A stretch of DNA of 64,000 nucleotides from Sulfurimonas sp. (GCA_028044295.1 JAOFSE010000003.1:114359-178358), one strand, 5' to 3'; numbered from the stretch's first letter, positions 1 to 9,359 are shown. Notes: generated by a model not told the origin, from the sequence alone. Made by a program: numbers and translations.

Positions 1-327
1 ATAGGTACTATTAAAGATATAAAAAACTTAGGAAACTCTTTTGATGTTTTCGTACATGTAGAAAAAAAGTTTATCCCTTTCATAATACCTAAAGGCTCTG
101 TAACAATAGATGGTGTTAGCCTAACTGTAAATGATGTTAATCCAGATAGTTTTAGACTTACAATCATTCCTCATACGATGAAAGAAACACTTTTTAGAAA
201 CTATAAAAAAGGTTCTAAGGTAAATGTTGAAACAGATATGTTCGCACGTTATGTATCACATATCATAGCTCATCAAAAACAGACACTTACATGGGATGAA
301 GTAGACTCAATCTCAGCCAGATACTAA
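1..327 (+). CDS. ribE: Riboflavin synthase alpha chain, C-terminal part (5' truncated by window edge)
   Basis: The reading frame is open from base 1 to a TAA at 325-327, so only about the last 108 residues are present. Visible family motifs are GSVTIDGVSLTVN, IPHT and VNVETDMFARY, which are typical of the second lumazine-binding barrel of riboflavin synthase. The enzyme converts two 6,7-dimethyl-8-ribityllumazine molecules to riboflavin in the cytoplasm. The stop lies 6 bases before recQ, so the two are probably co-transcribed. The identification is by motif and is secure despite the truncation. Confidence 0.9.
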   Translation: MGTIKDIKNLGNSFDVFVHVEKKFIPFIIPKGSVTIDGVSLTVNDVNPDSFRLTIIPHTMKETLFRNYKKGSKVNVETDMFARYVSHIIAHQKQTLTWDEVDSISARY

Positions 328-333
328 GCAAAC

Positions 334-2109
334 TTGAAACTAAAAGTACTCAAAGACTCCTTTGGTCATAACAGTTTTAGAGAGCTACAAGAAGAAGGAG
401 TAGATGCCATACTAGAAGGTAGAGACCTTCTTATGATTCTCCCAACTGGTGGAGGAAAATCTCTAGTTTATCAACTTCCAACTCTTTTAAAAGATGGCAT
501 AAGCATTGTAGTCTCTCCTCTCATAGCACTTATGCAAGACCAAGTATCAGCACTTAAAGCTCAAAACATCAATGCAGATATGATTTCATCAGCACAATCT
601 TACGAAGAGGTAGAAGAAATAATCCAAAAAGCCAAGAGTGGTGAGTTAAAGTTTCTGTATCTATCACCTGAGCGATTAAATACAGAGGCTACCTACAATC
701 TATTGAAATCTCTGAACATAAACTTCTTTGTTATAGATGAAGCTCACTGTATATCTCAATGGGGACATGAGTTTCGTGAAGACTATAGAGCGTTGGGAAA
801 TCTAAAACATAACTTTCCAGACGCAAATATTTGTGCTTTTACAGCCACTTCAACAAACCATGTAACTGATGATATTATCAGAGAACTTAGACTTGATAAT
901 CCAGCCCTACTAAAAGGTAAAGTATTCAGAAAGAATATTTTTATATCTGCTGAAAGGCGCTCCAGTAACGGCTATCCACAACTACAAAGATTCCTCTCTC
1001 GTCATACCGATGAGAGTGGAATCATCTACGTAAGTTCACGTAAAAAGGCCGAAGAATTAAGTGTCTTTTTAAACCTACATGGATACAAATCTCTTCCCTA
1101 CCATGCTGGACTAGCTCAAAATGTTAGAGAACAAAACTTCAAAATCTTTGTAAATGACAAAGTAAACATAATGGTTGCAACAATAGCCTTTGGCATGGGC
1201 ATTGATAAGAGTGATATACGTTTTGTTGTTCACATGTCGCTACCAAAATCACAAGAAAACTACTACCAAGAGATAGGTCGTGCTGGCCGTGATGGAGAAG
1301 ATAGTGAAGTCCTTTTACTTTTTAACTCTTCAGATATGGTTTTACAAAAGAGATTTTTACATAACATAGAAGATGAAAACTACAAAACGCATCTGGATTC
1401 TAAAATAGATGGTATATACAAATATTCAACAAGTGAAATATGTTTTCATAAACAGTTAGCTGAATACTTTGATGATACGCTCGATGCCTGTAATGATAGA
1501 TGCGACAACTGCCTTGAGTCGGATGAAAAACGTCAAGATATAACCAAAGAAGCACAAATGCTTTTAAGTGCTGTTTATAAGGTTGAACAAAATTTTGGAA
1601 AGAACTATATCATAGATATTTTACGAGGTTCTAAAGAACAGAAACTACTTGCAAATGAAGCAGATCAACTATCCGTATACAATATAGGTACGCATCTCAG
1701 TAAAAAAGAGTGGTTTGTAATCCTTGAGCGTCTTATGGAGTTAAAAGTTTTAACACTAGGTGAGTTTAGTGTTTTAAAACTCACCGACTCAGCTATAAAT
1801 ATCTTAAAGTCTAAAGAGAGTGTAGACATTAAATCATCTAGACTTGAAGTAAATACAAAAGAGAAGAAAGTTAAACGTGCTGAAGAATTCGACTTTGATG
1901 AAGAGTTATTTGAAAAATTAAGACAAAAAAGAGCCGAAGTTGCTAAAAACCTTGGTGTTCCTGCGTACTTAGTATTTGGTGATAAAACTTTAAAACATCT
2001 AGCAGCAGATAAGCCAAACGACAAAGAGTCAATGCTTGAAGTAAATGGTGTAGGGGAGAAAAAATTTAATCAGTTTGGAAAAGATTTTTTAGAAATAATA
2101 GTTTCTTAA
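334..2109 (+). CDS. recQ: RecQ-family ATP-dependent DNA helicase
   Basis: A 591-residue SF2 helicase that unwinds DNA 3'-5' during recombination and fork repair. Walker A PTGGGKS is at residues 37-43, DEAH at 135-138 followed by CISQWGHEFREDY, and motif VI QEIGRAGRDG at 312-321. Cysteines 370, 386, 390 and 393 form the RecQ zinc site, and an HRDC-like domain occupies about 520-591. The start is TTG at 334; I see no strong ribosome-binding site and the gene follows ribE by 6 bases, so translation may be coupled. The 3' end overlaps the convergent methyltransferase gene by 4 bases. It is slightly shorter than E. coli RecQ (about 610 residues). Confidence 0.93.
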   Translation: MKLKVLKDSFGHNSFRELQEEGVDAILEGRDLLMILPTGGGKSLVYQLPTLLKDGISIVVSPLIALMQDQVSALKAQNINADMISSAQSYEEVEEIIQKAKSGELKFLYLSPERLNTEATYNLLKSLNINFFVIDEAHCISQWGHEFREDYRALGNLKHNFPDANICAFTATSTNHVTDDIIRELRLDNPALLKGKVFRKNIFISAERRSSNGYPQLQRFLSRHTDESGIIYVSSRKKAEELSVFLNLHGYKSLPYHAGLAQNVREQNFKIFVNDKVNIMVATIAFGMGIDKSDIRFVVHMSLPKSQENYYQEIGRAGRDGEDSEVLLLFNSSDMVLQKRFLHNIEDENYKTHLDSKIDGIYKYSTSEICFHKQLAEYFDDTLDACNDRCDNCLESDEKRQDITKEAQMLLSAVYKVEQNFGKNYIIDILRGSKEQKLLANEADQLSVYNIGTHLSKKEWFVILERLMELKVLTLGEFSVLKLTDSAINILKSKESVDIKSSRLEVNTKEKKVKRAEEFDFDEELFEKLRQKRAEVAKNLGVPAYLVFGDKTLKHLAADKPNDKESMLEVNGVGEKKFNQFGKDFLEIIVS

Positions 2110-2852
2110 TCTCTTAACGACTTAATAGTAGGATTACAAGATATTTTATGCTCTATATCTACATGTAAAAACTCGTCAAGTTCAACCAAAGAAGCAACAG
2201 TAGCATTTCTAAAGTTTTCACCACTATTTATGTAAAGATAGAATCCATTCTCCCAGAGAGCTATTCTTGTTGGAAGTGCAGTAGAGTAAGTTGTCAAAAC
2301 TGCATCTTTCTTAGATGCAGTTTTTATATCAGAAAAATACTCTTTAGTCCAAAGTATTGGATTTGTTGAAGGCGAAAATGCATCTTGATAAACTACATCA
2401 AATTTATTTTCAAACCCTTTAACATACTCTCTTGCATCACCTAAAAAAACTTCTACATGTAGATTCTCATCACTATATATTCCCGAGCGTATTAACTCTG
2501 AAATTATCTCTTTAAAGTCATCAAACTCTTTTGGATATCTAAAATCATTTAAAGATTTTACAAGGCTTTCATCTAACTCTGGAGAGTAAATATTTAGCTT
2601 ACATGTAAAATTATTTAGCTTATGATAATAAATCGTTGCTAAGGTGTTAAAACCTAATCCAAAGCAGATATCTAGTATGTTTATAGTCTCTAAGTTTTGT
2701 TTGATTTTAAAAGCGGGATATACATGTTTGTAAAGTGATTCGTTTAGAGCACCATCACGAGTTGAGTGATAGTGTTCATCGTACTCTTTTGAGTATGCAG
2801 TGTAAGAGCCATCTTGGCTCAGAGTCATAGTATGAAGATTGTCATCAAACAC
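2106..2852 (-). CDS. mnmD: MnmD-like tRNA methyltransferase (standalone MnmC N-terminal domain, Methyltransf_30)
   Basis: 248 residues. A Rossmann SAM-binding motif DICFGLGFNT is at residues 61-70, and YQDAFSPSTNP at 155-165 is the family signature. In the family it methylates nm5(s2)U34 to mnm5(s2)U34 in the wobble position of certain tRNAs. E. coli has a bifunctional MnmC of about 670 residues; here only the methyltransferase half is present, as in many bacteria lacking the oxidoreductase domain. The start ATG touches the luxS stop (shared base 2852), so it is translated downstream of luxS. Function is inferred from family; the exact substrate is not shown by sequence. Confidence 0.78.
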   Translation of the reverse strand: MFDDNLHTMTLSQDGSYTAYSKEYDEHYHSTRDGALNESLYKHVYPAFKIKQNLETINILDICFGLGFNTLATIYYHKLNNFTCKLNIYSPELDESLVKSLNDFRYPKEFDDFKEIISELIRSGIYSDENLHVEVFLGDAREYVKGFENKFDVVYQDAFSPSTNPILWTKEYFSDIKTASKKDAVLTTYSTALPTRIALWENGFYLYINSGENFRNATVASLVELDEFLHVDIEHKISCNPTIKSLRD

Positions 2853-3355
2853 TAGTCTACTTTAGTTAAGTCCAGTGCTAATTCATCATTACTCATAACA
2901 CCAATGTCATGACTTAAAATATCGTTTGCTATACCTTTTGCATCATCAAGTGAATGCATTGCAGCTGTACCACATTGGTATAAGTTTAACTCAGGAATAT
3001 CACTTTGTGATTTAACACCAAGAACATCTTCCATAGACTCTTTCCATGCTTTAGCAACAGTAATTTCATCTGGAGCACCAAGTAATGACATATAGAAACC
3101 TGTTCTACAACCCATTGGTGAAAGGTCAATTATCTCTACATTTTTAGAATTTAAATGTTCTCTCATAAAACCTGCAAATAGGTGCTCTAAAGTATGAATT
3201 CCTTCTTGTGAAAGAATTGCTTCATTTGGCTTAACAAATCTTAAATCAAAAACTGTAACATCATCTCCGCTTGGAGTTTTCATACCCTTAGCTTTACGAA
3301 CTGCTGGAGCTGGCATGATTGTGTGGTCTACTGTGAATGAGTCTAATAATGGCAT
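2852..3355 (-). CDS. luxS: S-ribosylhomocysteine lyase LuxS
   Basis: 167 residues, the usual LuxS length. The metal-binding motif HTLEH (H54, H58) and C128 in QCGTAAMHS are present, as is the catalytic-region cysteine C83 in MGCRTGFYM. It cleaves S-ribosylhomocysteine to homocysteine and DPD, the precursor of autoinducer-2, and so belongs to the activated methyl cycle. It is the first gene of a pair with the MnmD-like gene; a ribosome-binding-like AAGGATATTTAA precedes the ATG. Whether AI-2 signalling occurs in this organism cannot be judged here. Confidence 0.96.
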   Translation of the reverse strand: MPLLDSFTVDHTIMPAPAVRKAKGMKTPSGDDVTVFDLRFVKPNEAILSQEGIHTLEHLFAGFMREHLNSKNVEIIDLSPMGCRTGFYMSLLGAPDEITVAKAWKESMEDVLGVKSQSDIPELNLYQCGTAAMHSLDDAKGIANDILSHDIGVMSNDELALDLTKVD

Positions 3356-3424
3356 TTAAATATCCTTAATTTTAATTAGAAGCATTTTACCATTTTTAAT
3401 CTTGAATTATTTGAAAGTTATAAT

Positions 3425-4090
3425 CTATTTTCTTTGTATCTTATTATCTTTATTATAGTGTCTAGCTTGTAAATGCTTTACTGCTCTTAGAGCATCGCCA
3501 TAAACAATTTGTGTATGCTTTCTCAAAGTCTTTGCATCACCGTATCCACTTAAAACACCTATAGAATTTATACCTGCATTAGTTGCAGATATGAGGTCTA
3601 GCTTTGTGTCACCTATCATCCATATCTCTTTATCGTCGTAGTCTAAGGCTTCTAATGCTTTGAGTACAGGTTCTGCATGTGGTTTTGGATTTTCTACATC
3701 TTCTCTGCCAATGAGAACTTCAAAATACTCCATAAGTCCAAAATGCTCCATTAAAATTCTAGAGTACTTTCCTGTTTTTGTAGTTACTACGCCTAAGGTT
3801 GCAAACTCACTAGCCCATAGTACAGCTTCTTCTGCATTCTCAAGTAGCTCTGTTTTAATAGTTGAAATTTTTCTATACTCTTCTTTGTATGTATCTACAA
3901 AGTTCCATACACTATCTTCTGGAATACCTAATTCTCTATACATAACGTCTAAAGGGTAACCAATTAGTGCTTTTATCTCCTCATCCTCTGAATGTGGATA
4001 ATTATGTACTTCAAAAGAGTGGTGAAATGTTGATACAATAGCATCTGTTGAGTCTATAAGTGTACCATCTAAGTCAAAAAGTATTATCAA
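3425..4090 (-). CDS. HAD-superfamily hydrolase, phosphoglycolate phosphatase-like
   Basis: 221 residues. The HAD motif I is DLDGT at residues 6-10 (nucleophile D6, acid D8). A motif II-like VVTTK lies near 100, and motif III/IV is K-P followed by IGDTKLDLISATNAG near 160-170. The cap insertion after motif I places it in subfamily I with Gph and PpaX. The likely reaction is hydrolysis of a small phosphate ester such as phosphoglycolate; substrate cannot be decided from sequence. The start overlaps the end of the caspase gene by 4 bases (ATGA type), which suggests they share a transcript. Confidence 0.85.
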   Translation of the reverse strand: MIILFDLDGTLIDSTDAIVSTFHHSFEVHNYPHSEDEEIKALIGYPLDVMYRELGIPEDSVWNFVDTYKEEYRKISTIKTELLENAEEAVLWASEFATLGVVTTKTGKYSRILMEHFGLMEYFEVLIGREDVENPKPHAEPVLKALEALDYDDKEIWMIGDTKLDLISATNAGINSIGVLSGYGDAKTLRKHTQIVYGDALRAVKHLQARHYNKDNKIQRK

Positions 4091-5568
4091 AATTTTAATC
4101 CTATGTTTCCGTCATATACGGGTATTTGTTCATACGAAGAGCCCATCTCATAAGATTTCTCTTGTACATTTGATTTTATATAGTCGTAAAGCCTACTGAC
4201 ACTTGTATTGTTTTTTATAAGTGCTCTCATAAGATAGTATGAAAAAAGTCTATTACTCTTCTCATCAAACTTGTTTGAGTACTGAGTCCCACTTCCTGCA
4301 CTTATAACTAGCATTTTCTTTTTATCAAATGTAACCTTTTTTGGAACCATTCTAGCTGCGGCGACACCTTTTATAAGTGCTGTATTATCTGCTCCACCAC
4401 TAAAACAACTATCTATAAATGCTACAACTTTTGAAGCTTTTGAGTTGCTAAGGCTCTTATAAATATTTTGTAGTTTAAATCTATCATCGTCTGCAACATA
4501 ATCAGGACTCATGTCTTGTGCTAAGAGATATGGTGCGTTCTTTTGGGCTGGAACTGGAATCCCATGACCGCTGTAGTAAAAGTAAATTGTATCGTCTTTT
4601 TTTACATGAGCAAGCATGTCTTTTAGATTATATCTTATCTTTCCACTGGTTGCATCTCTGTTTATAAGCGTACGAATATTTTTCTCAGGGATTCCAAGCC
4701 TTTTTTTCATAACTTTTTTCAACTCATTAGCACTGTTCGTTGAGTACAAAACAGAATCTGTATACTCATAATTCTCTATGCCTATAATAAACAACCATTT
4801 TTTACTATCTAGTTTAGCTTGTTTAGAGTCTTTTAGGTATTTATCTATATCATTTTCACCACTTCTATGAGAAGCTTCTAACAAGGCTATCTCTTTTTCT
4901 AAACTTTCTCTTTTTTCTTTTAGCTTCTCTTCTCTTAGATCTGAACGTTTTTTAGCTAAAGTTTTTCTCTGAAGTTCAAGTTTTTTATCTTGGAGGGTTA
5001 CAATTTTTTTATCAACGAAGCTATTTGATAAAGAGTTGTTTAAAGTGACTATCTGAGGCTGATAAGAGTTCTCTGTTATAATCGCATTATACTCTCTGTC
5101 ATCCATTTTTAAAACTATATTTTTGACTCCCAAGATATCGTCTGTATAATCAAATACTATCTTAGTTTTAAGTAATCCTGCTTTAGCCTTAAAAACTTTT
5201 GCTTTAATACGAGGTACATTTATAATAATTTCTTTATTAAAATTTCCCTTAGTAGATTTAACAAAGGCACTAAAGCTTCTACTAGATGTATTGTAAGTCA
5301 TATTTTTATCAATATATGGTTTCCCATATACAAATGAAAATGCCTTATTCATTGACTTTTGGACATCTCCATTGAATTCATTTTCCATTAAATGGTCGGC
5401 AATAACTTTCAACTTCTCAATGTCCGAAAGCTCTTCTTTAGTTTCTTCTTTTTTCTCCACCGGAGCACTTAAAAAATTTTGTAAAATTTTAGGTGTAGGT
5501 GGAGGTTCTATACATCCACTAAAAAATGCTATAAATAAAACAAGAAGTAATTTTTTGACTATCTCCAT
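4087..5568 (-). CDS. Lipoprotein with a C-terminal caspase (peptidase C14) domain
   Basis: 493 residues. The N-terminus is a lipoprotein signal peptide with lipobox FSGC (C19). A lysine/glutamate-rich coiled coil runs about residues 190-235. The caspase-like domain starts near 257 and carries the His/Cys dyad: H335 in YYSGHGIP and C388 in FIDSCFSGG. The predicted product is therefore an envelope-anchored, probably Arg/Lys- or Asp-specific cysteine protease; specificity is not visible. It sits between a DUF1566 gene (overlap about 10 bases) and the HAD gene. Cytoplasmic effector caspases of defence systems normally lack a signal peptide, so this is a different arrangement. The target is unknown. 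Confidence 0.85.
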   Translation of the reverse strand: MEIVKKLLLVLFIAFFSGCIEPPPTPKILQNFLSAPVEKKEETKEELSDIEKLKVIADHLMENEFNGDVQKSMNKAFSFVYGKPYIDKNMTYNTSSRSFSAFVKSTKGNFNKEIIINVPRIKAKVFKAKAGLLKTKIVFDYTDDILGVKNIVLKMDDREYNAIITENSYQPQIVTLNNSLSNSFVDKKIVTLQDKKLELQRKTLAKKRSDLREEKLKEKRESLEKEIALLEASHRSGENDIDKYLKDSKQAKLDSKKWLFIIGIENYEYTDSVLYSTNSANELKKVMKKRLGIPEKNIRTLINRDATSGKIRYNLKDMLAHVKKDDTIYFYYSGHGIPVPAQKNAPYLLAQDMSPDYVADDDRFKLQNIYKSLSNSKASKVVAFIDSCFSGGADNTALIKGVAAARMVPKKVTFDKKKMLVISAGSGTQYSNKFDEKSNRLFSYYLMRALIKNNTSVSRLYDYIKSNVQEKSYEMGSSYEQIPVYDGNIGLKF

Positions 5569-6134
5569 TTATCAACCTCTCTTTTATACCATTCAGATAC
5601 TGAGTAGTTAGATCCATTTACACATCTTACATGTAGCTTTTTACTCTTGTTTACTAGATTAGCAAAACCATCACTAAACTGTACTATCCAAGCCTTAGTT
5701 GAACTTGTTAATATAATAGATGATGTCCAATAATCACCAGCAGATGTATGTTTAAAACTTTCTACAATTCTTGGTTTTCTATCTTTATCTACAATCTCTA
5801 AAAGTTCATCCTTCGTTGGAAGTCTCCAGTCATCACGGCCTACCATTACTAAATCTTCACAATACTCTACAGCTTTTGTATAGTACATAGTTAAATCAGC
5901 TGATTCTTGATTGTCTTGCCATAGTAGATCACCCAAAGAGACAGTAGAACCCTTCACGGTTGTATGTTTTAATTGTTTGTTATATTTAAGGTAAACATAC
6001 TCATTCATTGCTCTGTTATACTCATTTTGATTATGATTAAATGAGTCATGTGAATCCCATGTAATATCAGTAGATAAAAGCAATGATGGTAATATAAATA
6101 AAAATAGTATGACTTTCATATCAAATTTTAACAT
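5559..6134 (-). CDS. DUF1566 (Lcl C-terminal domain) secreted protein
   Basis: 191 residues with an N-terminal hydrophobic signal segment (residues 6-20). The conserved pattern LLWQD, then Y-C-x(5)-GRDDWRLPTKDEL, DYWTSS and HVRCVNG is the DUF1566 signature, found in many secreted proteins of Campylobacterota and other proteobacteria; its biochemical role is not established. The start ATG at 6134 lies 6 bases after the stop of the upstream ABC binding-protein gene; ATG at 6119 is a possible alternative that would shorten the signal peptide. The 3' end overlaps the caspase lipoprotein gene, so the two are probably co-expressed. Confidence 0.85.
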   Translation of the reverse strand: MLKFDMKVILFLFILPSLLLSTDITWDSHDSFNHNQNEYNRAMNEYVYLKYNKQLKHTTVKGSTVSLGDLLWQDNQESADLTMYYTKAVEYCEDLVMVGRDDWRLPTKDELLEIVDKDRKPRIVESFKHTSAGDYWTSSIILTSSTKAWIVQFSDGFANLVNKSKKLHVRCVNGSNYSVSEWYKREVDKWR

Positions 6135-6140
6135 ACTTTT

Positions 6141-7637
6141 CTATTTTTCCCACTCAATGTAATTATGCCAAATACCACTTTTACTAGGTTCAATATTTTT
6201 AATACTCCTGTTTATACTTGTTATAGAATTTGGAATATACAAAAATAGGTATGGATTATCATCAGTAATTATCTTAAACATTTTTTTCCATATATCAGAT
6301 AATTTTTCTCTATCAACTATACTTTGAGACTCTTCAATCATTTTATCAACTAAAGGGTTGTTGTATCCTACTAGGTTAAAACCACCCTGTTTATCACTAT
6401 CACTATGCCAGAACATATATGGGTCTGGTGTTGGTGAAAGACCCCATCCTAGTAAGACAGTATCAAACTTATGAGGAAATACAACCATATTTAAAAATGC
6501 TTGCCACTCCATAACACGAAGTTTCACTTCTACACCTATTTTCTTTAACTGGTGTTGCATAATCTGTGCTGCGTATGGTCGAATGGAACTAGAATTGGAT
6601 GTAACAATCTCAAAGCTAAAAGGGTTATCTTTGTTGTAACCAGCACTCTGAAGTAACTCTTTTGCTTTTTGTATATTTTGTTTTACAGCTTTAACATTTT
6701 TATTATATGCTGTAGAAGATGGTAAAAATGGTCCTGTACATACTTTAGCGTGGTCAAAAAATAAAATTTTAACTATCTCTGACCTATCAATACCAAGAGA
6801 GATAGCTTCGCGTACTTTTGGATTTTTAAACTTATCTAGACGTAAATTAAAACCTAAATAAGTATATGAGAGTGATATTTTCTCATGAATATTAAACTTC
6901 GTAAAAAAGTCATCTTCTAACTGCCGTTCAAACTGCATAGGCTCTACACTTCCAACATCTAAGGCAGATGATTTCAACATCAAAAATCTTGTCATTGGAT
7001 CTGCTATAACATGAAAAGAGATTTTATCTATCTTTGCTTTTCCTTCAAAATAGTTATCATATGCTTTTAATATGATATTTTTAGAGTGCTCCAATTGATA
7101 CAAAGTATATGGACCAGTTCCTATTGGGTTTGTGTTAAAACTAGAGTTCATAAGATTCTTTTCTTCACCCAATATATGTTGGGGAATAATTCCCATCATC
7201 CATGTCTCTAAAGCCTTAAAGTATGGTTTTTTATAGATTACTTGAACTCTATATCTATCTAGAGCTTTAACACTCTCAACAAATCTAAAACCTGCACTGT
7301 ATGGAGAGCTTATCTTTGGTGAAGTTAAAGTCTTATAGGTAAAGAGTACATCTTTAGAAGTAAATTCCACTCCATCATGCCATTTCACTCCTTGTTTAAG
7401 TTCAAAAACTATAGTCTTATTATCTTTAAAATAAAACTTTTTTGCTAAATCACCAATAATAGTGGATGAATCTTTATCGTATTTGATAAGTCCGTTAAAC
7501 AAAAATCCAGTAATTTCTGAAGAACTTGAATCTGTAGCTAAAATAGGATTTAATCTTGATGGATTAGCTGATGTTGATAAATGAAGTGTTGATGAAAAAA
7601 GATTGGTAAAAAATAATAGAAGTAGTAACTGTTTCAA
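6141..7637 (-). CDS. ABC transporter extracellular substrate-binding protein, peptide/nickel type (SBP_bac_5)
   Basis: About 498 residues with a signal peptide (MKQLLLLLFFTNLFSS). Family features include LSTSANPSRLNPILATD near the start of the mature protein, a KWHDGVEFTSKDV block and GTGPYTL. Such proteins bind oligopeptides, dipeptides, nickel-chelates or similar solutes in the periplasm. No permease or ATPase gene is adjacent, so the partner transporter is elsewhere. I chose TTG at 7637 because AAAAAGAG sits 5 bases upstream and it gives a clean signal peptide; an in-frame TTG at 7676 would add 13 residues but has no ribosome-binding site and lies inside a hairpin. Confidence 0.85.
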   Translation of the reverse strand: MKQLLLLLFFTNLFSSTLHLSTSANPSRLNPILATDSSSSEITGFLFNGLIKYDKDSSTIIGDLAKKFYFKDNKTIVFELKQGVKWHDGVEFTSKDVLFTYKTLTSPKISSPYSAGFRFVESVKALDRYRVQVIYKKPYFKALETWMMGIIPQHILGEEKNLMNSSFNTNPIGTGPYTLYQLEHSKNIILKAYDNYFEGKAKIDKISFHVIADPMTRFLMLKSSALDVGSVEPMQFERQLEDDFFTKFNIHEKISLSYTYLGFNLRLDKFKNPKVREAISLGIDRSEIVKILFFDHAKVCTGPFLPSSTAYNKNVKAVKQNIQKAKELLQSAGYNKDNPFSFEIVTSNSSSIRPYAAQIMQHQLKKIGVEVKLRVMEWQAFLNMVVFPHKFDTVLLGWGLSPTPDPYMFWHSDSDKQGGFNLVGYNNPLVDKMIEESQSIVDREKLSDIWKKMFKIITDDNPYLFLYIPNSITSINRSIKNIEPSKSGIWHNYIEWEK

Positions 7638-7655
7638 TATAACTCTTTTTAAGAG

Positions 7656-7661
7656 ATTATA
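7656..7661 (-). promoter_or_regulatory. Candidate -10 element (TATAAT) for the ABC binding-protein gene
   Basis: A perfect TATAAT on the minus strand 18 bases before the preferred TTG start, just downstream of the rpsI gene. No good -35 is visible, which is usual for sigma70 promoters in this phylum. It supports the shorter gene start. Confidence 0.45.
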
Positions 7662-7673
7662 ACAAAGATTTAC

Positions 7674-7691
7674 CAAGACAAAAGAGTCTTG
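7674..7691 (-). terminator. Hairpin after rpsI, possible weak terminator
   Basis: Six-bp perfect stem (caagac/gtcttg) with a 6-base loop between rpsI and the downstream ABC gene. There is no clear T-tract on the minus strand, so it may be only a partial terminator or an RNA-stability element. Confidence 0.35.
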
Positions 7692-7709
7692 ATAAAAAGT
7701 AAAAAGTGA

Positions 7710-8102
7710 TTAACGTTTTGAGAACTGACGAGAACGACGTGCTTTACGTTTACCTGGTTTCTTACGTTCAACAACACGTGAATCACGAGTCATCATACCT
7801 TCAGGTTTAAGAATCGCTTTTAGTGCTGGATCAAATGCTACAAGTGCACGAGAAATACCGTGACGAAGTGCATCTGCTTGACCACCAAAACCACCACCTA
7901 AAGTAGTAGCAACGATATCAACTGAAGTATCTTGTTTAGTTAAAGCAAGTGGTTGCTTAACACGAAGTTTCTTAGCTTCTAGTCCACCTAACCATGCGTC
8001 TAGTGAAAGACCATTGATTGTGATGTTACCTGTACCTGGAGTTAACCATACTTTTGCGATAGACGCTTTACGACGACCTGTTGCATATATTTTATTTGAC
8101 AT
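7710..8102 (-). CDS. rpsI: 30S ribosomal protein S9
   Basis: 130 residues, the normal length. The start [14 protein letters not shown] and the C-terminus [17 protein letters not shown] are diagnostic for bacterial S9, whose basic tail reaches into the ribosomal P site. It follows rplM by 10 bases in the universal rplM-rpsI operon, with a good AAGGATTG ribosome-binding sequence in front of the ATG. Confidence 0.98.
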   Translation of the reverse strand: MSNKIYATGRRKASIAKVWLTPGTGNITINGLSLDAWLGGLEAKKLRVKQPLALTKQDTSVDIVATTLGGGFGGQADALRHGISRALVAFDPALKAILKPEGMMTRDSRVVERKKPGKRKARRSRQFSKR

Positions 8103-8112
8103 ATGGCAATCC

Positions 8113-8535
8113 TTACTTAGCTAGTTGTGCAGTGTGAGGGTGTTCAGCACCTGCATATATTTTTAATTTTTTAAGCATTTTAGCACCAAGCTTAGTTTTA
8201 GGAAGCATACCACGAGTAGCTAGTTTATATAGTTTCTCAGGATTTTTTTCTAAAAGCTCAGTCATTTTAACACTCTTAGTAGAACCGAAGTAACCTGAGT
8301 GAGAAAAATATTCTTTGTTTGCTATTTTACCAAGACCATTAAATTTAGCCTTAGAAGCGTTGATGATAACTACATAGTCACCACAGTCAATATTAGGAGT
8401 CCAGCAAACTTTGTTCTTACCACGAAGAGCAGTAGCTACTTCAGTGATCATACGACCAAAAGTTTTACCTTCAGCATCAATCAAAATCCATTTTTGATCA
8501 ATTTGTTCAGGAGTTGCAATTTTTGTAAATTTCAT
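8113..8535 (-). CDS. rplM: 50S ribosomal protein L13
   Basis: 140 residues, normal length. Motifs include [22 protein letters not shown] and the C-terminal [19 protein letters not shown] typical of L13, an early-assembling large-subunit protein. First gene of the rplM-rpsI operon; the ATG is preceded by GAAAGGTTC. Confidence 0.98.
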   Translation of the reverse strand: MKFTKIATPEQIDQKWILIDAEGKTFGRMITEVATALRGKNKVCWTPNIDCGDYVVIINASKAKFNGLGKIANKEYFSHSGYFGSTKSVKMTELLEKNPEKLYKLATRGMLPKTKLGAKMLKKLKIYAGAEHPHTAQLAK

Positions 8536-8567
8536 TCATGAACCTTTCGTTTAATTTTGTTGGTCGA

Positions 8568-8573
8568 AGTATA
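8568..8573 (-). promoter_or_regulatory. Candidate -10 element (TATACT) of the rplM-rpsI operon
   Basis: TATACT on the minus strand about 33 bases before the rplM ATG, in the 164-bp AT-rich gap between rplM and the lipoprotein operon. No convincing -35. Position fits a short leader. Confidence 0.4.
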
Positions 8574-8699
8574 GCTGTATAAACTTATAAATAGCTTAAT
8601 TTTTGGTTAGTTTAAGGTTTGTGGATTCTGAGTTAAATTGTAGTAATAGTAACTAGACTATTGCGATATACGCGATAAAATCTAGTTATTATATTAGTT

Positions 8700-9335
8700 C
8701 TATTGTGCTTTTACAAAACTTGCAGAAGCTTCATTAGTAGTAACTGTATTAGCATTATTCTCGATAGATTCTATATTAGGCTCAACATGATGTACTGCAG
8801 CGGGAGCTAGTCTTATTGCATTCATATATACCTGATAATTTAAATCTGGATAAATTTTCATAGTAGCACTAAGCGCATCTGCATAGTTTTCATTACTTGA
8901 AAATTTAACATACATATATACCCCTAAGTCACCTAGATTATTAAATGATATATCAGACGACTCTTTGATAAATTCTTCCCCACCAATCGATTCTAGTGCT
9001 ACTTTACGTGCTATAGCTGCTCCAGCTTTTTGTCCAAGCATACCACCTACAAAAGGGATAAATGACAATGCTCTTTGACCTGCATATGCACCAACAGCAC
9101 TACCTACACTTGCAGAAGTACTAACGTTTATAGCTTTGTCAGTCCATTCAGCCATTACTTCATCTTGCGTAAATGGACACATGTACATACCACTATTGTC
9201 CATAATTGCCTGTGGAGCTTCTATATCAGTAGGTAATGGTAATGGTTTTGGTTGTTGCATACCACAACCTGTTAACATAACAACACCTATTGCCCCAACT
9301 AATACTAACTTTATATACGATTTCATCTTATTCAT
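8700..9335 (-). CDS. Predicted lipoprotein with glycine-rich segment, function unknown
   Basis: 211 residues. Lipobox LTGC is near residue 24. A glycine/alanine-rich stretch with small-residue spacing (SVGSAVGAYAGQ, then GGMLGQKAGAAIA) at about 75-110 resembles a glycine-zipper membrane-inserting segment. The C-terminal half has no recognised motif. It is the last gene of a five-gene run of predicted lipoproteins on the same strand, with AAGGAG in front of the ATG. I do not recognise a characterised homologue; an outer-membrane or periplasmic role is inferred only from the signal sequence and neighbours. Confidence 0.75.
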   Translation of the reverse strand: MNKMKSYIKLVLVGAIGVVMLTGCGMQQPKPLPLPTDIEAPQAIMDNSGMYMCPFTQDEVMAEWTDKAINVSTSASVGSAVGAYAGQRALSFIPFVGGMLGQKAGAAIARKVALESIGGEEFIKESSDISFNNLGDLGVYMYVKFSSNENYADALSATMKIYPDLNYQVYMNAIRLAPAAVHHVEPNIESIENNANTVTTNEASASFVKAQ

Positions 9336-9359
9336 TTATACTCCTTAATGTAAGATTGA

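Noticed and set aside
1665..2024. Opposite-strand frame inside recQ and the many similar antisense frames elsewhere
   Set aside because: They have no ribosome-binding site or family similarity and lie fully inside well-identified genes.
4087..5568. Caspase gene as part of an anti-phage (CBASS/Avs-type) operon
   Set aside because: It has a lipoprotein signal and its neighbours are a HAD phosphatase, DUF1566 protein and an ABC binding protein; no nucleotide cyclase, STAND or reverse-transcriptase gene is nearby.
6141..7676. Longer start (TTG 7676) for the ABC binding protein
   Set aside because: It sits inside the hairpin after rpsI and has no ribosome-binding site; TTG 7637 has AAAAAGAG and gives a proper signal peptide.
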